Positions 37,775 through 50,152 of a stretch of DNA of 64,000 nt are shown here, piece by piece (the stretch's first letter is position 1; each line of letters opens with the position of its first letter). This DNA comes from Scolanthus callimorphus (Eukaryota; Cnidaria; Anthozoa; Actiniaria; Edwardsiidae): contig CM066912.1 of assembly GCA_033964015.1 (NCBI GenBank), positions 18,215,073-18,279,072 on the forward strand, read 5' to 3'. The notes below the pieces were generated by a model, which worked only from the letters and a program-made list of their open reading frames with translations, searched no databases and was not told where the DNA came from. The position numbers were made by a program, and so were the translations under genes.

Positions 37775-38200
37775 ATATTTAAGTTTGGACGAGAAACATT
37801 TTCGTTTTGCAAAGTTATTGCAGAAAAACCTTTATTTTTTGCTGATCAAAGTATCACCTCTCCCAACGTTTACACCCCCTCATCTCAAAATCATATCTTT
37901 CAATTTGCTGAAAATTCTGATATTTGTTTTTGGTCACTAGAAGAGTGTGCATGCAAGTTAGAAACCTTATATCTATAAACACACATAATCTCGAACTCAT
38001 TTTTGGCCCTGCCCTCCAGAAGTTATACGAGGCACTCCAGCCAGATCAAGAGAGCAGTGTTGCGAGTGATTTCACAGTATCGGTATGTTGTGACTCAACA
38101 ACCGTGGTAGCCGGCGAGAAAACAAAGGTGCTCATTGGTCGAAAATTAATAACTGCGCATGCGTTGTGCTTCTTAGCGACACCAAACTCGCACGTCCTAA

Positions 38201-38240
38201 TGACGTCATTTTCCGACCATGGTGGACACGGCCTTTCCCG
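38201..38240 (+). promoter_or_regulatory. CRE site and probable noncoding first exon end of the ApeC gene
   Basis: TGACGTCA (38201-38208) is followed by ATGGTGGACACGGCC and a perfect donor CCCG|GTAAGT at 38240/38241. Joining to the acceptor CTCTTTTCAG at 39310 would stop the small frame at once (GGC TAA), so this is best read as a 5' UTR exon with a short upstream ORF. Confidence 0.45.
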
Positions 38241-39323
38241 GTAAGTTTTCTATTTCTCGTGATATTTCTTCGCTATATATCTTTCATCACATCTCTGTTT
38301 ATTTAAGATTCAACTATTCGGCGTCCTAGTGTTTTATTTACCATATATCGAATTCTCAATTGTAGCGCACGATTAGTTTTCAGATATCAAGCGTTAAAGA
38401 TACGCGTCGATAGAGCCAAAGAAAATCACCTGAAACTCTCCTCTACCGTACCCATTTTTCAACATTAAAAAAAACTGAAAACTTACAAAATGCCGACATC
38501 GCGCCCCTAAACCTTATCTATAATTACAATAACATCGTCTATCTTAATTGTAAAATAAAATGAATCAAAGTCAGGCTTATTTTATCTTTGTTGATTCCTC
38601 GCCTTTAGCAGGTGGTGTTGCTGGGGTCGGGATCTGATACGCCTGAATGATTCCACTGAACTCTTTGAGATTTTCAATGACAAGTTGCTCACTTTAAGGG
38701 GAAAAAGTGATGATATATCGTGTTTATTAGTACCTCCGAAACAGTGTAAATATTGGAGTTGATTTTAGAAAGTAACTGGAAAAGAACTGCGAGTTTCATG
38801 ACATACCTATGCATGTGTTTGAAAGGAAAACGGTGAGGGCCAGGTTTAGTTTAGAGAACAAAAATGATCTCCCATACAAAAGTCTCATCTATAACTAGCT
38901 ACACAGTTCCTAGTTAAGGAGTTGAAATGGATGTCTTTCAGGTTTGCATCTGATTACATTTGTAGCTGTAGTGTAGACGGGGTATGGAAGTAGAGAATAA
39001 AAAGTCACACGGGATAAAGGATTAGAGAATCAAACGTCGCTAAAGACGATTAAAAGATGAACAGACTTTTAAAGTAGTCTACAATTGAGGTCTTGGTTCA
39101 AATCTTGGTTAAAAATTTTGAAAAACAAACCGTTTTCGAAAATTCAATTCAAACACTAGATATTTATATATAGTTTCTAGAATGTGTGTGAGCGCTGAAA
39201 ATAAACAATGGGTCATACTGGCCGGAATAATTCATCAGGACCCGCACTCGATTGTAAGTGGCCAGGATGAGGGTATAGCTCATGTAACTTGTTCCCATCT
39301 CTCTTTTCAGGCTAAGCTACAGA

Positions 39324-41522
39324 ATGGATGTCAAGTTAGCAGTATTAGTGGTATTAGTGACCACAGGCATATGCCAAGCTGAAGGTGCGTACATAACGGT
39401 CACTTTCCACGAGTTGTTTACAGATATCTTTCTTCCCTCGTATGACATCACAGGGGCGGGTAAAGGCTATTGCAACTATAGCAAATGCTACAGTCAGATT
39501 TCAGGAAGATTTGATATTTGTTCTGTCATTTATTGTCATAAATCACACTGCGCTACAGTCAGATTTTTCCCCAGATTTTCCGCCACTGCAATCAAGAGTT
39601 GACACCAATACGGCGTTTCTGGACGACGCACGGCAACCGAAACTCCAGAATTCTTTTTTAAGCGACTTTACTCTAGAAAATCATCAATGAGAGAAGTATT
39701 CTACTTTATCACGTGGATTGACGGTATAAAGTAGCGCCTTAGAATCTTCAAGAGAGGTGGCCGTGCGATGCATGATGAAGCACCCTATTGACTCTTACCA
39801 GTAAAGGTTCTTCTTTCAATGAAATATACGGTCATGAGTTCGGTTCTTCAAATGAAACTTTCTTCTCTACTTTCTTTTGCCAAAATACATCAAAGAGACT
39901 GGCAGACTAATGACGCATACATACCAAAACCGTTAAAGTTAATCAGGTTTTTCATTTGCTTCGCCAACGTCAAGTATGTTACTGTACCAAAGACGTCCAA
40001 GCTAAATGATCACTTTGTAACATGGACAGAACGGTATATTCACTTTTGTCTTTGGGGCAATCTGCTCTTCGTAGATAAGAATTTAGACCAGTTTAATCAA
40101 GCTGTCTCTAAAAGTGGTTTAAGTACCGGTATGAATGGGGTATAAGACAGTTTTAATAGTAACAAACGAGCCTATCATTCGGTAGGTAAATGTATATTAT
40201 ATACTTGTTACCTTCAATAACTACGTGTGCCTGGAAATGGTCTGCACGTGTCCACCAAGAGGTGTCCGTGGAAAGGGAGTTGCCTCATGGAATATGTTAC
40301 TGTTGCAGTGTCATGGCCTGCCGGTACTTATGGTATTCCTATGCCAGTCTCTGGTTGCCCTGACGACGGTATCGTCCAATGGAAGAGTGGATGGACATAT
40401 CATGATACGGAAGACGATAACAACCAGAACCAGAGATCGGAGGTCTATCATATGCCGGGGAATTTCTCCAGGCATGGCATACAACAAAAATTCTGCATCA
40501 AGGACACGCCTAAAGGAGCCAGCGAGTTCTGGCCGGAGGGAAAATACTGCATCTACAAGAAAGGTCAGATGACATTTATTCACGTTTATCTACTGCTTTG
40601 GTTGTGAGAAATGATACCTTAGAAATAACCGGGGCCAATGTAGTTGTACGCAGGAACAAAAACGGCTTTCCAACAATGTTTCTACAGGAGTCTGTCCTAC
40701 TAATATGAAGGACGGCTACGTGCGGTGGGATGATGAGCAAAACGAGATCGATTTGAACGACAAACACAAGGGGATCCTTCCAGATGGTGTTTACGAGCGA
40801 AGTCAGACCACTATTAACTACTGTTGTAGCACTAAAGGCAATGTGAACAATCCTATTCAATTACCGGCACTCAAACCCTTCTATCTGCTCAGCTATGGCT
40901 CAGCACAGTGCCAAAAGGTAAGACGTGCGATAGACATGACTGGGCTTGCTTGAAGCTCCCGCTCACTAAAGCGCGTGACAGACGCCCAGCGTGAATAGGA
41001 CCCCATGCCGTGCGTGACATGCAACGTTCTATAGATACTCGCATGAAGAGACGTATAGTAGTATTAGGACGCGTGTTGTCTACTTTCGGCTGTTAGAATA
41101 CTTGTTTGTCGGTAGATCTTCCTCCGATTTTGTCGATAATTGTATGTCGTTTCTCGCTAATCGGTTAATCACACGCTGTTCAAATCCATTCATGGCTTAC
41201 TCTGCCTGTGGTTGGCTACCTCTGTCTCTCCCTCTGCGGCTTACTCCACTGACGGCAGATAACACTCTAGGCTTAATCTTATCAAGCAAATCCCTTGTAG
41301 GTTGCCGGTACGCGTGTCACCAGTGAGTTTATCAAGTTTGACGACGATGACGAAGGAAACACAGACTACGCTGATGGCGCCCACCCGTATGGTCCGAGCG
41401 AAGATCCCTTTAATCTCAAGGTCTACTACTGTTACTACGAACCGGACAAGAAAACGTGGACGACCTCGGCACTGGCAAGGACGTCAAGAGCAAGGTGGGC
41501 TGAAACACGGGAGTATTTTTGA
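39324..41522 (+). CDS. ApeC (apextrin C-terminal) domain protein, secreted or membrane-anchored
   Basis: Coding exons: 39324-39384 (signal peptide, MDVKLAVLVVLVTTGICQAE, phase 1), 40309-40563 (phase 1), 40688-40917 (phase 0) and 41301 to the stop TGA at 41520-41522, giving 255 residues. After the signal peptide the ApeC domain starts directly: WPAGTYGIPMPVSGCP, then YHDTEDDNNQNQRS, QKFCIKDTP, WPEGKYCIYKKG, VCPTNMKDGYVRWDD, LPDGVYER, YCCSTKG, KPFYLLSYGSAQCQKV, and a last block EGNTDYADGAHPYGP with YYCYYEP. ApeC proteins of amphioxus bind peptidoglycan and act in mucosal defence, and they are numerous in corals. A transmembrane-coding exon lies downstream at 41677 but in a frame this exon cannot join (separate entry). 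A 5' UTR exon begins at 39311. Confidence 0.85.
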
Positions 41523-41676
41523 GGCCCACTAAAACAAAACAATCATCACCATTATCATCAACATCATCCCTACCATCATCACACCAATCCCGTTACCCTG
41601 TAGTTCCACCTTTATTACATCTAGTTGGCTGTACTGTCATAGCATGACTCCTGCTTCATTTTATTTCTATCATCAG

Positions 41677-41928
41677 GTTCCAACAGGAAAATCCTCTTCA
41701 GGTCTTGCTGTTGCTATCGGATGTGGTGTCGCCGGAGCTATTGTAGGGACTGCCTCTATCGCCTTCGCTACCAAGAGGATCTGGCACACAAGGCTCGAGC
41801 TGGATATGATGCCGTGGACCCTCAGCCTGATGGTCCATAAAAGCCCTCTCGGGACCCTCGAGGACCTCGATGTCCCCCAGGGACACAAACAACCTTATAA
41901 AGCTGACAATAGTCGAATTTGCCTATGA
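41677..41928 (+). CDS. Downstream transmembrane exon of the ApeC gene, out of frame
   Basis: After a strong acceptor (TTTTATTTCTATCATCAG) the frame reads VPTGKSSSG, then a transmembrane helix (LAVAIGCGVAGAIVGTASIAF) and a basic TKR stop-transfer, ending at TGA 41926-41928. It needs a phase-0 join, but the only good donor of the previous exon (GAGCAAG|GTGGGC, 41494) is phase 2. In the shifted frame before that donor the codons read DDLGTGKDVKSK, which does join in phase 0, so a one-base loss near 41442 is likely. Past the helix a shifted frame (AGYDAVDPQPDGP) also looks more protein-like, hinting at a second indel. A weaker acceptor at 41642 could give an in-frame join instead. Confidence 0.55.
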   Translation, partial: VPTGKSSSGLAVAIGCGVAGAIVGTASIAFATKRIWHTRLELDMMPWTLSLMVHKSPLGTLEDLDVPQGHKQPYKADNSRICL

Positions 41929-42267
41929 ACATTTTATACCTACATCGTAGAGCTGTCTTGTGCAAAGAATGTTTATTTCTGGAAGTTCTGAGCCACAAAA
42001 TGAGCCATTACAAAAAGATGGTTCGTTGATCAACTACAACAAAACGTGATATTTGTAAAAACTCGACATCGCCATTTGCCTGAAGCATGGGCTGAAAATC
42101 AGCTTCTTGGTATACTTCAGGTAGTTTTGAGTGTCATGTAAAAACATATTGCCTTGTTGATAATCGCTGTTTATATAAATTTGCCAAAATGTTCTTAAAA
42201 GAACCTATAACTATGCTTAATGGTATATAAACTGTAAAGTTGTGATTATTCTTGTATAGCGGAGAAC

Positions 42268-42273
42268 AATAAA
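42268..42273 (+). terminator. Poly(A) signal AATAAA of the ApeC gene
   Basis: AATAAA in GAACAATAAAACTTTG, about 340 bp past the last frame, followed by T-rich sequence. Confidence 0.6.
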
Positions 42274-42884
42274 ACTTTGTAAATATCTGTTTGAATTACT
42301 GACTGTTTGATGGCTACATGGGCGACAAAATGTTCTGGAATGCTGACATTTTTCACTCAATGATAGTCTGGATATGCCATATGGTGAACTTTTTTATCAG
42401 TAACTAAATTGCAAATCACGATTTAACATTTGAAAATTTTATTCACGTGTGATAAAAATAATGCACAAAATAATGTAAAACAAAAAGTCATCAGAAATCA
42501 CTTAACAGTCTCTGTTAATTGATTTTGTGTGTGTTTATTTGTTTGTAGTTTTATTGCGTGACTGTAAATGAGAACTGGAAGCCCAATAAAAGCTGCGCTT
42601 CATATTTTCCATAACTCAAATGGAGGTGACATTGACAGTCGGATTCGCACGTGACGTAACCGCATCTTGTTCACGAAATCCCGTCACCTGATGCCTTGTA
42701 GGGGAGGGGTCTGGCGGTTTGGGTCCCGTTTGTCAAAATATGACACAAATAGTAAAAGGGTGGAGCGACTTTCGATACGCCCAGACGCAAGCTCGCATAA
42801 ACTACCAGCTAACTAAGGGTTAGCAAAACAATCAAGCTACGGACTGTGTTTACAAAACAACATAAAGGTTTGCTACAGTACACC

Positions 42885-42908
42885 ATGGAATCCCTACGGA
42901 AAAGGAAG
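42885..42908 (+). other. Probable 5' noncoding exon end of the MANSC gene, with a short upstream ORF
   Basis: ATGGAATCCCTACGGAAAAG ends at the donor GGAAG|GTAGGT (42908/42909). Joined to the acceptor TTTTAACAG at 43750, the frame meets TGA after two codons (AAA ATG TGA), before the real start at 43787. It therefore makes sense only as a leader exon with an upstream ORF. Confidence 0.4.
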
Positions 42909-43786
42909 GTAGGTGACTATGTATTTGAGCTCATGAATTCTCGCATACAAGCCAGAAAGTATCTAATATCAGACATGCTATGAAATGGCGTTGAGATTAT
43001 TATTGCTGAAGTTCGCTTCAACTAGACAATAAAAAAGGCTATCAACAAAAAACTATAATCTCTATAAGGGCATTTCACCTCCTTGCATCCACTACAAGTA
43101 AATTATTAGCCACTAAAATGAATGAATTGGTTAAAAAAATAATGTGAAAGTAATATTCACGTAAATGAGTCCTTGAATTAAAGCTCTATTTATTTTCAAA
43201 ACAATTCACAAAGTCACAAGCTGCGAGTAGATAAATATCGGTACGAAAGCTATTGTAGATCGATAAATACAGATCGCCACATGGAAAAATATGGAGAACT
43301 GTTCACATAACACAATGTCTGTCTAACAGAAGCTGAAAATGTTTCTTGCAAAAATTGATCTGTTTGTCATTGTCGGTGTGTAATGAATGAAGATAACAGG
43401 AGATTTATTTATGAATGAAATACATTGTTATAAGTTATCGATAACATAAAACGGCACCAACAATACAACAACGAACCACTAAATCCGTCATGGTTCTACT
43501 AATTTTCTATCATTTCAAGTTTCGATCGAACCTTTTCCTTTTCAGAAAGTGTTTTTCTTTTGCTCCATATATTACTGTCAAACTGAAAGAATTCCTTTAA
43601 GCACGATAGCGTAGCACCATTTACTAAGAACTTGAGAGGAGTATTATAGCAATCAATAATTGAACTATTTACTGGTGGCCCACGTGCGTCAATCGAGAGT
43701 CTACGGCAATCACAATGAAACAAAACTTGCATTTATTTTATGTTTTAACAGAAAATGTGAGTATTTGAAGGGTAGGAGAGAGAGAC

Positions 43787-46700
43787 ATGGCGCCAACTAT
43801 CTCTTGGATACAGGTTCTGCTTCTTGTGGTGGCAACCAGTTACGGTGAGCAGAGTTTTTTTTGTTTTAAATTGCTCTAATTCAAAAGGATATAGATTTAC
43901 TAGTTGAAGGGCTATTTCATGCCAAGGTTTCACGAGTAAAATCTAAGGATTTACGAAGTTTGAAAGTCCTTGAATGTAACGTATATTTATCTATTCACTG
44001 TTGAGGCCTCGTTCTTATGCGATAAATGGTACAATCCGGTTAAAGCCTGGCTACAACACTCAACAATAGACGCAAATGCCTGTCAAATCAATGGCAAATC
44101 CGTTTGCGGGTTTTCGTAGCCAGGATGGCTTTATCCCACCATGTTAGTTTCCTCTAATAACTATGCTCTATCACCAAGTAATCATGGATAACTCATAGTT
44201 CATATAGTTGTAATGCTGCTGACTGCTTGCAGCCCTTTGGTGACACAGCCAGAGTGCTTAAACTTGACTAAAAAGGTGATTTCTAGGATTCCCTGATGCT
44301 GAGTTCAAGTCAGAATTAGGATCATTAGGTCTTGCGTTTAGTTCTACCCGCAGTCATGAGAAATACTCAACTGCAGACTGCAAAGATCTCTTACGCCAGA
44401 ACAGAGAGGAAGTATTTAGGGGTCAAGTGCATAACCGCACCTATTGAAACTATAGATCGCTTTCCACTTGTGAGCCAAAATCAAGGCAAGACAAAACTTT
44501 CCTGCAGCCAGTCCTATCGTTCACGGTCCACCTAAAGTCATGATGGCTAGATTTGAAACTCAAATAAAGATTCAGATGGCAGGGATTTCGTCACAATGAA
44601 AGGCCGCAAACAGCTCTCTAAAAACCTTTAAAATCACTCTAGAGCAATATGGTTCCCTAGCGCCCAAAGAAAAAAAATGCATATAATATTCGGCCATAAT
44701 TCATGCAACGCGAGCATGAGCATCGAACCTTTTTCCTGTGGATCGAAAAATGGACCAAAACGACTAGGAAACGATACAAAGGCGCGAAACAACATGCGAG
44801 AAATAATCAAAAACTTCCGAACCAAAGGGTTCCTGAATCAGTCACTTTCTAGAAAGCCGCACTCCATCCCAGAATGAATGGTCACCAAACGTAAAGTAAA
44901 TACACTAATTCTGAACAAAACGTATGGGAGTAAACGCAAAGACAGTGCGAATTACTCGCGATACTCATCTGAAATCCGCTTTAATGCTTGCATACGGTCG
45001 ATGTGCGTGAAAAATTGCAGTGTCTTGGTGGCACAAGATGTAAACATCGTTAGACGATTAGTTACAAGTACAAACATACTTTGTCTACACTCAAACAGCT
45101 TCATAAGTTAAGCAGGGGACAGAAGGGTACTTGCGTGATTCGAGGTTCGAGAACGCATTATTATGGCATGATTCGAGATTTGATTTGGATTTGGTCTTCC
45201 TTCTCCCTTTCACTGCTTAATATCTACACGCGTAATACGGGAATTTCCTCAAAAAGCGTGGGACCCCCTACCATCCGGATCCTGGAAAATACTAAAGCCT
45301 TACTGGTCCTTTATTTTCAAGCCGAACTGGACTGGACACCGGAATTTCTAGCCCAGACCCAAGGACTGAAATGCATGCCGGGTAAAAAACAACATGACGT
45401 CACATTTCTTCATGGAACTGAGTCTGGGGACTTCAAAAAGTTGGGCAAGGTCGCTGATATGGATGTTTGTATGCTCTTGTGCTGCGAGCGCGACGAATGC
45501 GAAGCAGCTTTCATGGCAAACAATAATTGCTACGCTGTAAAATGCCGTACTCCCGAGCACTGCGTCACTGCGCCTGCGCGAAATAACAAATGGCATCCTG
45601 TAGTGGCGTTTCTCAAAAGGACGAACAGTGACGTCACAGGTATAGTAGAACATGTTAAGTATCAGATGGAGATAAAGTAAGGCAGGCGAGCCGACAGTCT
45701 GGTAGAGTGTGAGAGAAAGACAGAATTACATGCCTGTACTGTAGATAATACCAGCGATGTCACAGGTATAGTAGAGCATACTAAGTCTCACATGGAGATA
45801 TAGTAAGGCAGGCTAGCCGACAGTTTGAGTGTGTGAGAGTGAAAGACAGAATGACATGCCTGTACTATAGATGGACCCAGCGATGTAGAACATGCTAAGT
45901 AGAACATGCTAAGTATCAGATGGAGATATAGTAAGGCAGGCGAGCCGACAGTCTGATAGAGTGTGAGAGAGAACGACAGATTGACATGCCTGTACTGTAG
46001 ATATACCCAGCGATGTCACAGGTATAGTAGAACATGCTAAGCATCAGATGGAGATATAGTAAGGCAGGCGAGCCGACAGTCTGATAGAGTGTGAGAGTGA
46101 ACGACAGAATGACATGCCTGTACTATAGATGTACACAGTGGCGTCACAGGTACAGTAGAACATGTTAAGTATCAGATGGAGATACAGTAAGGCAGGCGAG
46201 CCGACAGTTTGAGTGTGTGAGAGAGAACGACATAATGATATGCTTGTATTGTAGATCGGATCAGCAAAATAAGGACAGTGAGAGACTAAAGCCCTGGCTA
46301 AACTAGGACTAAACATGTAGCGCGCAACATTGTAGCCAGACACGTTTCCTTCGTGTTTTCCCGTTTATCCGCGCGGGAAACTCTGTAGCCGGAAACACAT
46401 GTTTCTTCGCAAGACAAGACACTTTTTGTGTGAGACACACGCGTGGGATGTTTCCTAGTTTAGCCACTCGGGGAAACATGCAGGACACAAATGTTGCACG
46501 CTACATGTATCCTAGTTTAGCCGTAGTTTAAGGGCATGGGCAGACCTTTCACGTAGAAAGGTGGACTGTGTTTCAGGCAGAGAGAAGATAGACGAGTCGG
46601 AAAATATGACAGCACGTCACAAACAACTAGGAATAGCAGGCCGACATACTCAAATTAACAGACAATATAAACAGACAAGTAACAGAAGAAAACGCATTTG

Positions 46701-47906
46701 ATTTGAAAACCAAGAGATGGCTGCATTCTTTAAAATGTGCATTTCCTTCAATAGAAAAGAAGTCTACTTCTTCAAAAACACTGAGCCCTTCAAGAGTTTT
46801 AGATTCAACTGAACAAGCCACTGCAACAAAGAAAACAGAAGCAAACTCCACCAGTAAAAAACAGTCTATAGAACAGCCCACAGGAGAGAAGCATGCGGAC
46901 GGTCACGTGACAGCTGAATCAGTCGTACGACTAGAGGAAGTTGACAAGAAGCCTGAAGCACCACGATTAACAGATAACCCGAGGGTAAGCGAGCGGATCT
47001 TTTCGCAATTATACTACTTGATACACTGAACTGCCACGTTCTAGCTTCACCTCAAATATCGTACTTGTGCATGATGATAAAATACTTGCGTCGCAGTAAC
47101 GACGATTAAACAAGAACTTACAGGGCTTGCAGGAAAGTGTGTTTTAACTTCCTTCATCAACTCACTTGATTTTGACCTAGGAGCCTGGAAAGGTACTAGG
47201 AGCCCACGTTATGTGAAAACGAGCTTTTAAAACTCAGAGGCAACAATCGGCATTTGCTTCTGTAATCAATATCATCATGGACATTAAACTAGACCTGACC
47301 AAGGACACTAAGCGTTGTCTGAGCATGTTCCAAAATTAGTCAGACAATTTTGGGTCACGTCAAACGTAGATCATGCACATCGATAGAATAATTTCTACAT
47401 TCATAGCATACACCATTGTTAAAAGGTCTTGGTAATGGTATTCGACGTGCTTACGAGAAAGGGCTCTTGTCGCATCGCAATTTATGCTATGATATTGTTT
47501 ACTTGAGAAGATCCAGATCATTAACGTTTTGTTGCACGAGGGATTTTCGGTATTTGCATTTTTGGTACCATTTATGATGGTTTGATGAAGGTGCCAAATG
47601 ATTTCTAACAAAGTCCAACAGCTGAAGTTCCTGCAATATGTGCATATAACTAATACACCCAGAAACTTAGTCGATAGCCATTTCACTCAGTCATGGTACA
47701 AATAACGTGTTAATCTGTCATAGGAGGCAAAACGGCAGCGTGAGCTCCGCAAGGCCAAATTCAGCATCATCTCGGCTGCAGTGGCTACATGCCTGATGGC
47801 ATGTGTATTGAGTGGTATGGCCCTAATAGCAGCTAAGATAAGGCGGCGTAAAGAGCAGATGGAGGAGCATGAAGACGAGTACACTACATTACCTACTCAT
47901 GATTAA
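43787..47906 (+). CDS. MANSC-domain type I membrane protein, four coding exons
   Basis: Exons 43787-43844, 45322-45639, 46755-46984 and 47724-47906 join in phases 1, 1 and 0 to 262 residues. Exon 1 is a signal peptide (MAPTISWIQVLLLVVATSY). Exon 2 holds the MANSC domain: LKCMPGKK, then GKVADMDVCMLLCCERDEC, CYAVKC and EHC, with the domain's Cys pattern (DMDVC..CC..C, CYxVxC). Exon 3 is a Ser/Thr/Lys-rich stalk. Exon 4 gives a helix (FSIISAAVATCLMACVLSGM..IAA), a basic IRRRK stop-transfer and an acidic tail ending DEYTTLPTHD. MANSC domains occur in surface proteins of animals; the ligand here is unknown. All splice sites are canonical. If intron 2 is retained, the frame ends 13 codons later (stop 45678-45680), giving a soluble form. 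Confidence 0.8.
45630..46260. repeat. Tandem repeat of about 125 bp, five units, starting in exon 2 of the MANSC gene
   Basis: Units carry GTCACAGGTATAGTAG, CAGATGGAGATATAGTAAGG and CAGGCGAGCCGACAGT. The first unit overlaps the last bases of the exon and its donor. Copies of the donor-like CACAG|GTA lie at 45640, 45766, 46021 and 46151; the third unit has lost it. Confidence 0.9.
46293..46530. repeat. MITE in intron 2 of the MANSC gene
   Basis: CCCTGGCTAAACTAGGAC and ACATGTAGCGCGCAACATT on the left are matched by AATGTTGCACGCTACATGT and ATCCTAGTTTAGCCGTAG on the right. Confidence 0.75.
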
Positions 47907-48186
47907 TGGAATGCTTGGATCTATTTACAGATAGCCTATGGATTACCTGGAATACCTGTAAATAATATGCTGGTTCTTGCATGGTACACCTTTTTCAAAA
48001 AACGTATAAGTGAAGGCTGCTGTCTTTTTATGTAGGCAGCTGGGAGATGTGCGAGGACGAGGCCGCTAGGACACGCATAAGAAAATTAAAAAATTGGGTG
48101 CTGGAGCTACGTTTTCCAGCATTTTTATTCATATCTCATATCTCATGACAGAAACACTAACAGGCAACCAAACTTGGCCATATTTA

Positions 48187-49730
48187 TGCGCATGGCATAG
48201 TTATGTGACATAGTTATGCCATAGGTATGTGCATGGCATAGTTATGTGGTATAGTTATGCCATTGTTATATGCATGGCATAGTTATGTGGGATAGGTATG
48301 CCATAGTTATGTGCATGGCATAGTTATGTGGTATAGTTATGCCATAGTTATGGGCATGGTATAGTTATGTGACATAGTTATGCCATAGTTATGTGCATGG
48401 CATAGTTATGTGGTATAGTTATGCCATTGTTATATGCATGGCATAGTTATGTGGGATAGGTATGCCATAGTTATGTGCATGGCATAGTTATGTGGGATAG
48501 GTATGCCATAGTTATGGGCATGGCATAGTTATGTGGTATAGTTATGGCATAGTTATAGGCATGGTATAGTTATGTGGAATAGTTATACCATAGTTATGGG
48601 CATGGGATAGTTATACCATAGTTATGGGCATGGCATAGTTATGTGGTATAGTTATGGCATAGTTATAGGCATGGTATAGTTATGTGGTATAGTTATGGCA
48701 TAGTTATAGGCATGTCATAGTTATGTGGTATAGTTATGCCATTGTTATATGCATGGCATAGTTATGTGGGATAGGTATGCCATAGTTATGTGCATGGCAT
48801 AGTTATGTGGGATAGTTATACCATAGTTATGGGCATGGCATAGTTATGTGGTATAGTTATGGCATAGTTATAGGCATGGTATAGTTATGTGGGATAGTTA
48901 TACCATAGTTATGGGCATGGTATAGTTATGTGGTATAGTTATATCATAGTTATGGGCATGGCATAGTTATGTGGTATAGTTATGCGATAGTTATGGGCAT
49001 GGCATAGTTATGTGGTATAGTTATGCCATAGTTATGTGCATGGTATAGTTATGTGGGATAGTTATGCCATAGTTATGGGCATGGTATAGTTATGTGGTAT
49101 AGTTATGCTATAGTTATGGGCATGGTATAGTTATGGGCATGGTATAGTTATGTGGTATAGTTATATCATAGTTATGGGCATGGCATAGTTATGTGATATA
49201 GTTATGCTATAGTTATGTGCATGGTATAGTTATGTGGGATAGGTATGCCATAGTTATGGGCATGGCATAGTTATGTGGTATAGTTATGCCATAGTTATGG
49301 GCATGGTATAGTTATGTGGTATAGTTCTGCCATAGTTATGGGCATGGTGTAGTTATGTGGGATAGTTATGCCATAGTTATGGGCATGGTATAGTTATGTG
49401 GTATAGTTATATCATAGTTATGGGCATGGCATAGTTATGTGGTATAGTTATGCCATAGTTATGGGCATGGTATAGTTATGTGGTATAGTTATATCATAGT
49501 TATGGGCATGGCATAGTTATGTGGGATAGTTATGCCATAGTTATGGGGGCATGGTATAGTTATGTGGTATAGGTATGCCATAGTTATGGGCATGGCATAG
49601 TTATGCAGTATAGTTATGCCATAGTTATGGGCATGGCAAAGTTATGGCATGGCATAGTTATGTGGTATAGTTATACCATAGTTATGGGCATGGCATAGTT
49701 ATGCCATAGTTATGGGCATGGCATAGTGGA
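48187..49730. repeat. Minisatellite, about 41-bp unit built of three ATAGTTATG sub-units
   Basis: About 1.5 kb of GGCATAGTTATGTGGTATAG followed by TTATGCCATAGTTATGGGCAT with frequent sub-unit variants. It begins some 280 bp after the MANSC stop codon. Confidence 0.97.
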
Positions 49731-49932
49731 ATGTGCAAATACAAGATCTTGTGGTATGGACTCAGGGTGTGGCCTTAGGCCTAGTCCCACTATTGACATT
49801 AGAATCATAAGAGTCATCATAAGTATAACGGTTTATGTTTCCTATGTCTTAGTGAGAACACTTCGTCATAAGCCTCATGTCACAGCATAAGCTCGACATA
49901 AGCGTGATCATACGAAATGTGCCGTTGAATCA

Positions 49933-50152
49933 CAGGCGATCCAAGCTCTAGTCATGTGGGGTACTGTGAAAGAAACATGCAACGTTGTCGCTGTAAAAAT
50001 TATACGTAAATGTAAATATTGAAATAAAATCATGTGACATCTCCTTGGAATGTTGTAGTTGTCAAATAAAGTGCTCCCGGAGCGATTTTATTGCATTTTG
50101 GGTGTTTTTTTGTGCCTTTTTCTTAATAACCCTACCGTATGTTATAATAGAT
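49933..50152. repeat. Solo arm of the CAGGCGATCC inverted-repeat family
   Basis: It matches 1888-2106 from CAGGCGATCCAAGCTCTAGTC to CCGTATGTTATAATAG and lacks the second arm. Confidence 0.75.

Noticed and set aside
39819..40145. 108-codon ORF between ApeC exons 1 and 2
   Set aside because: The flanking exons join in phase 1 without it, and it shows no domain.
40225..40308. Extra N-terminal ApeC coding sequence before 40309
   Set aside because: The frame is open, but the acceptor GTTACTGTTGCAG at 40308 matches the phase of the signal-peptide exon, and upstream no acceptor fits.
45630..46260. CRISPR-like array
   Set aside because: Whole ~125-bp units repeat without unique spacers, and the host is a eukaryote; the same holds for 48187-49730 and 56852-58256.
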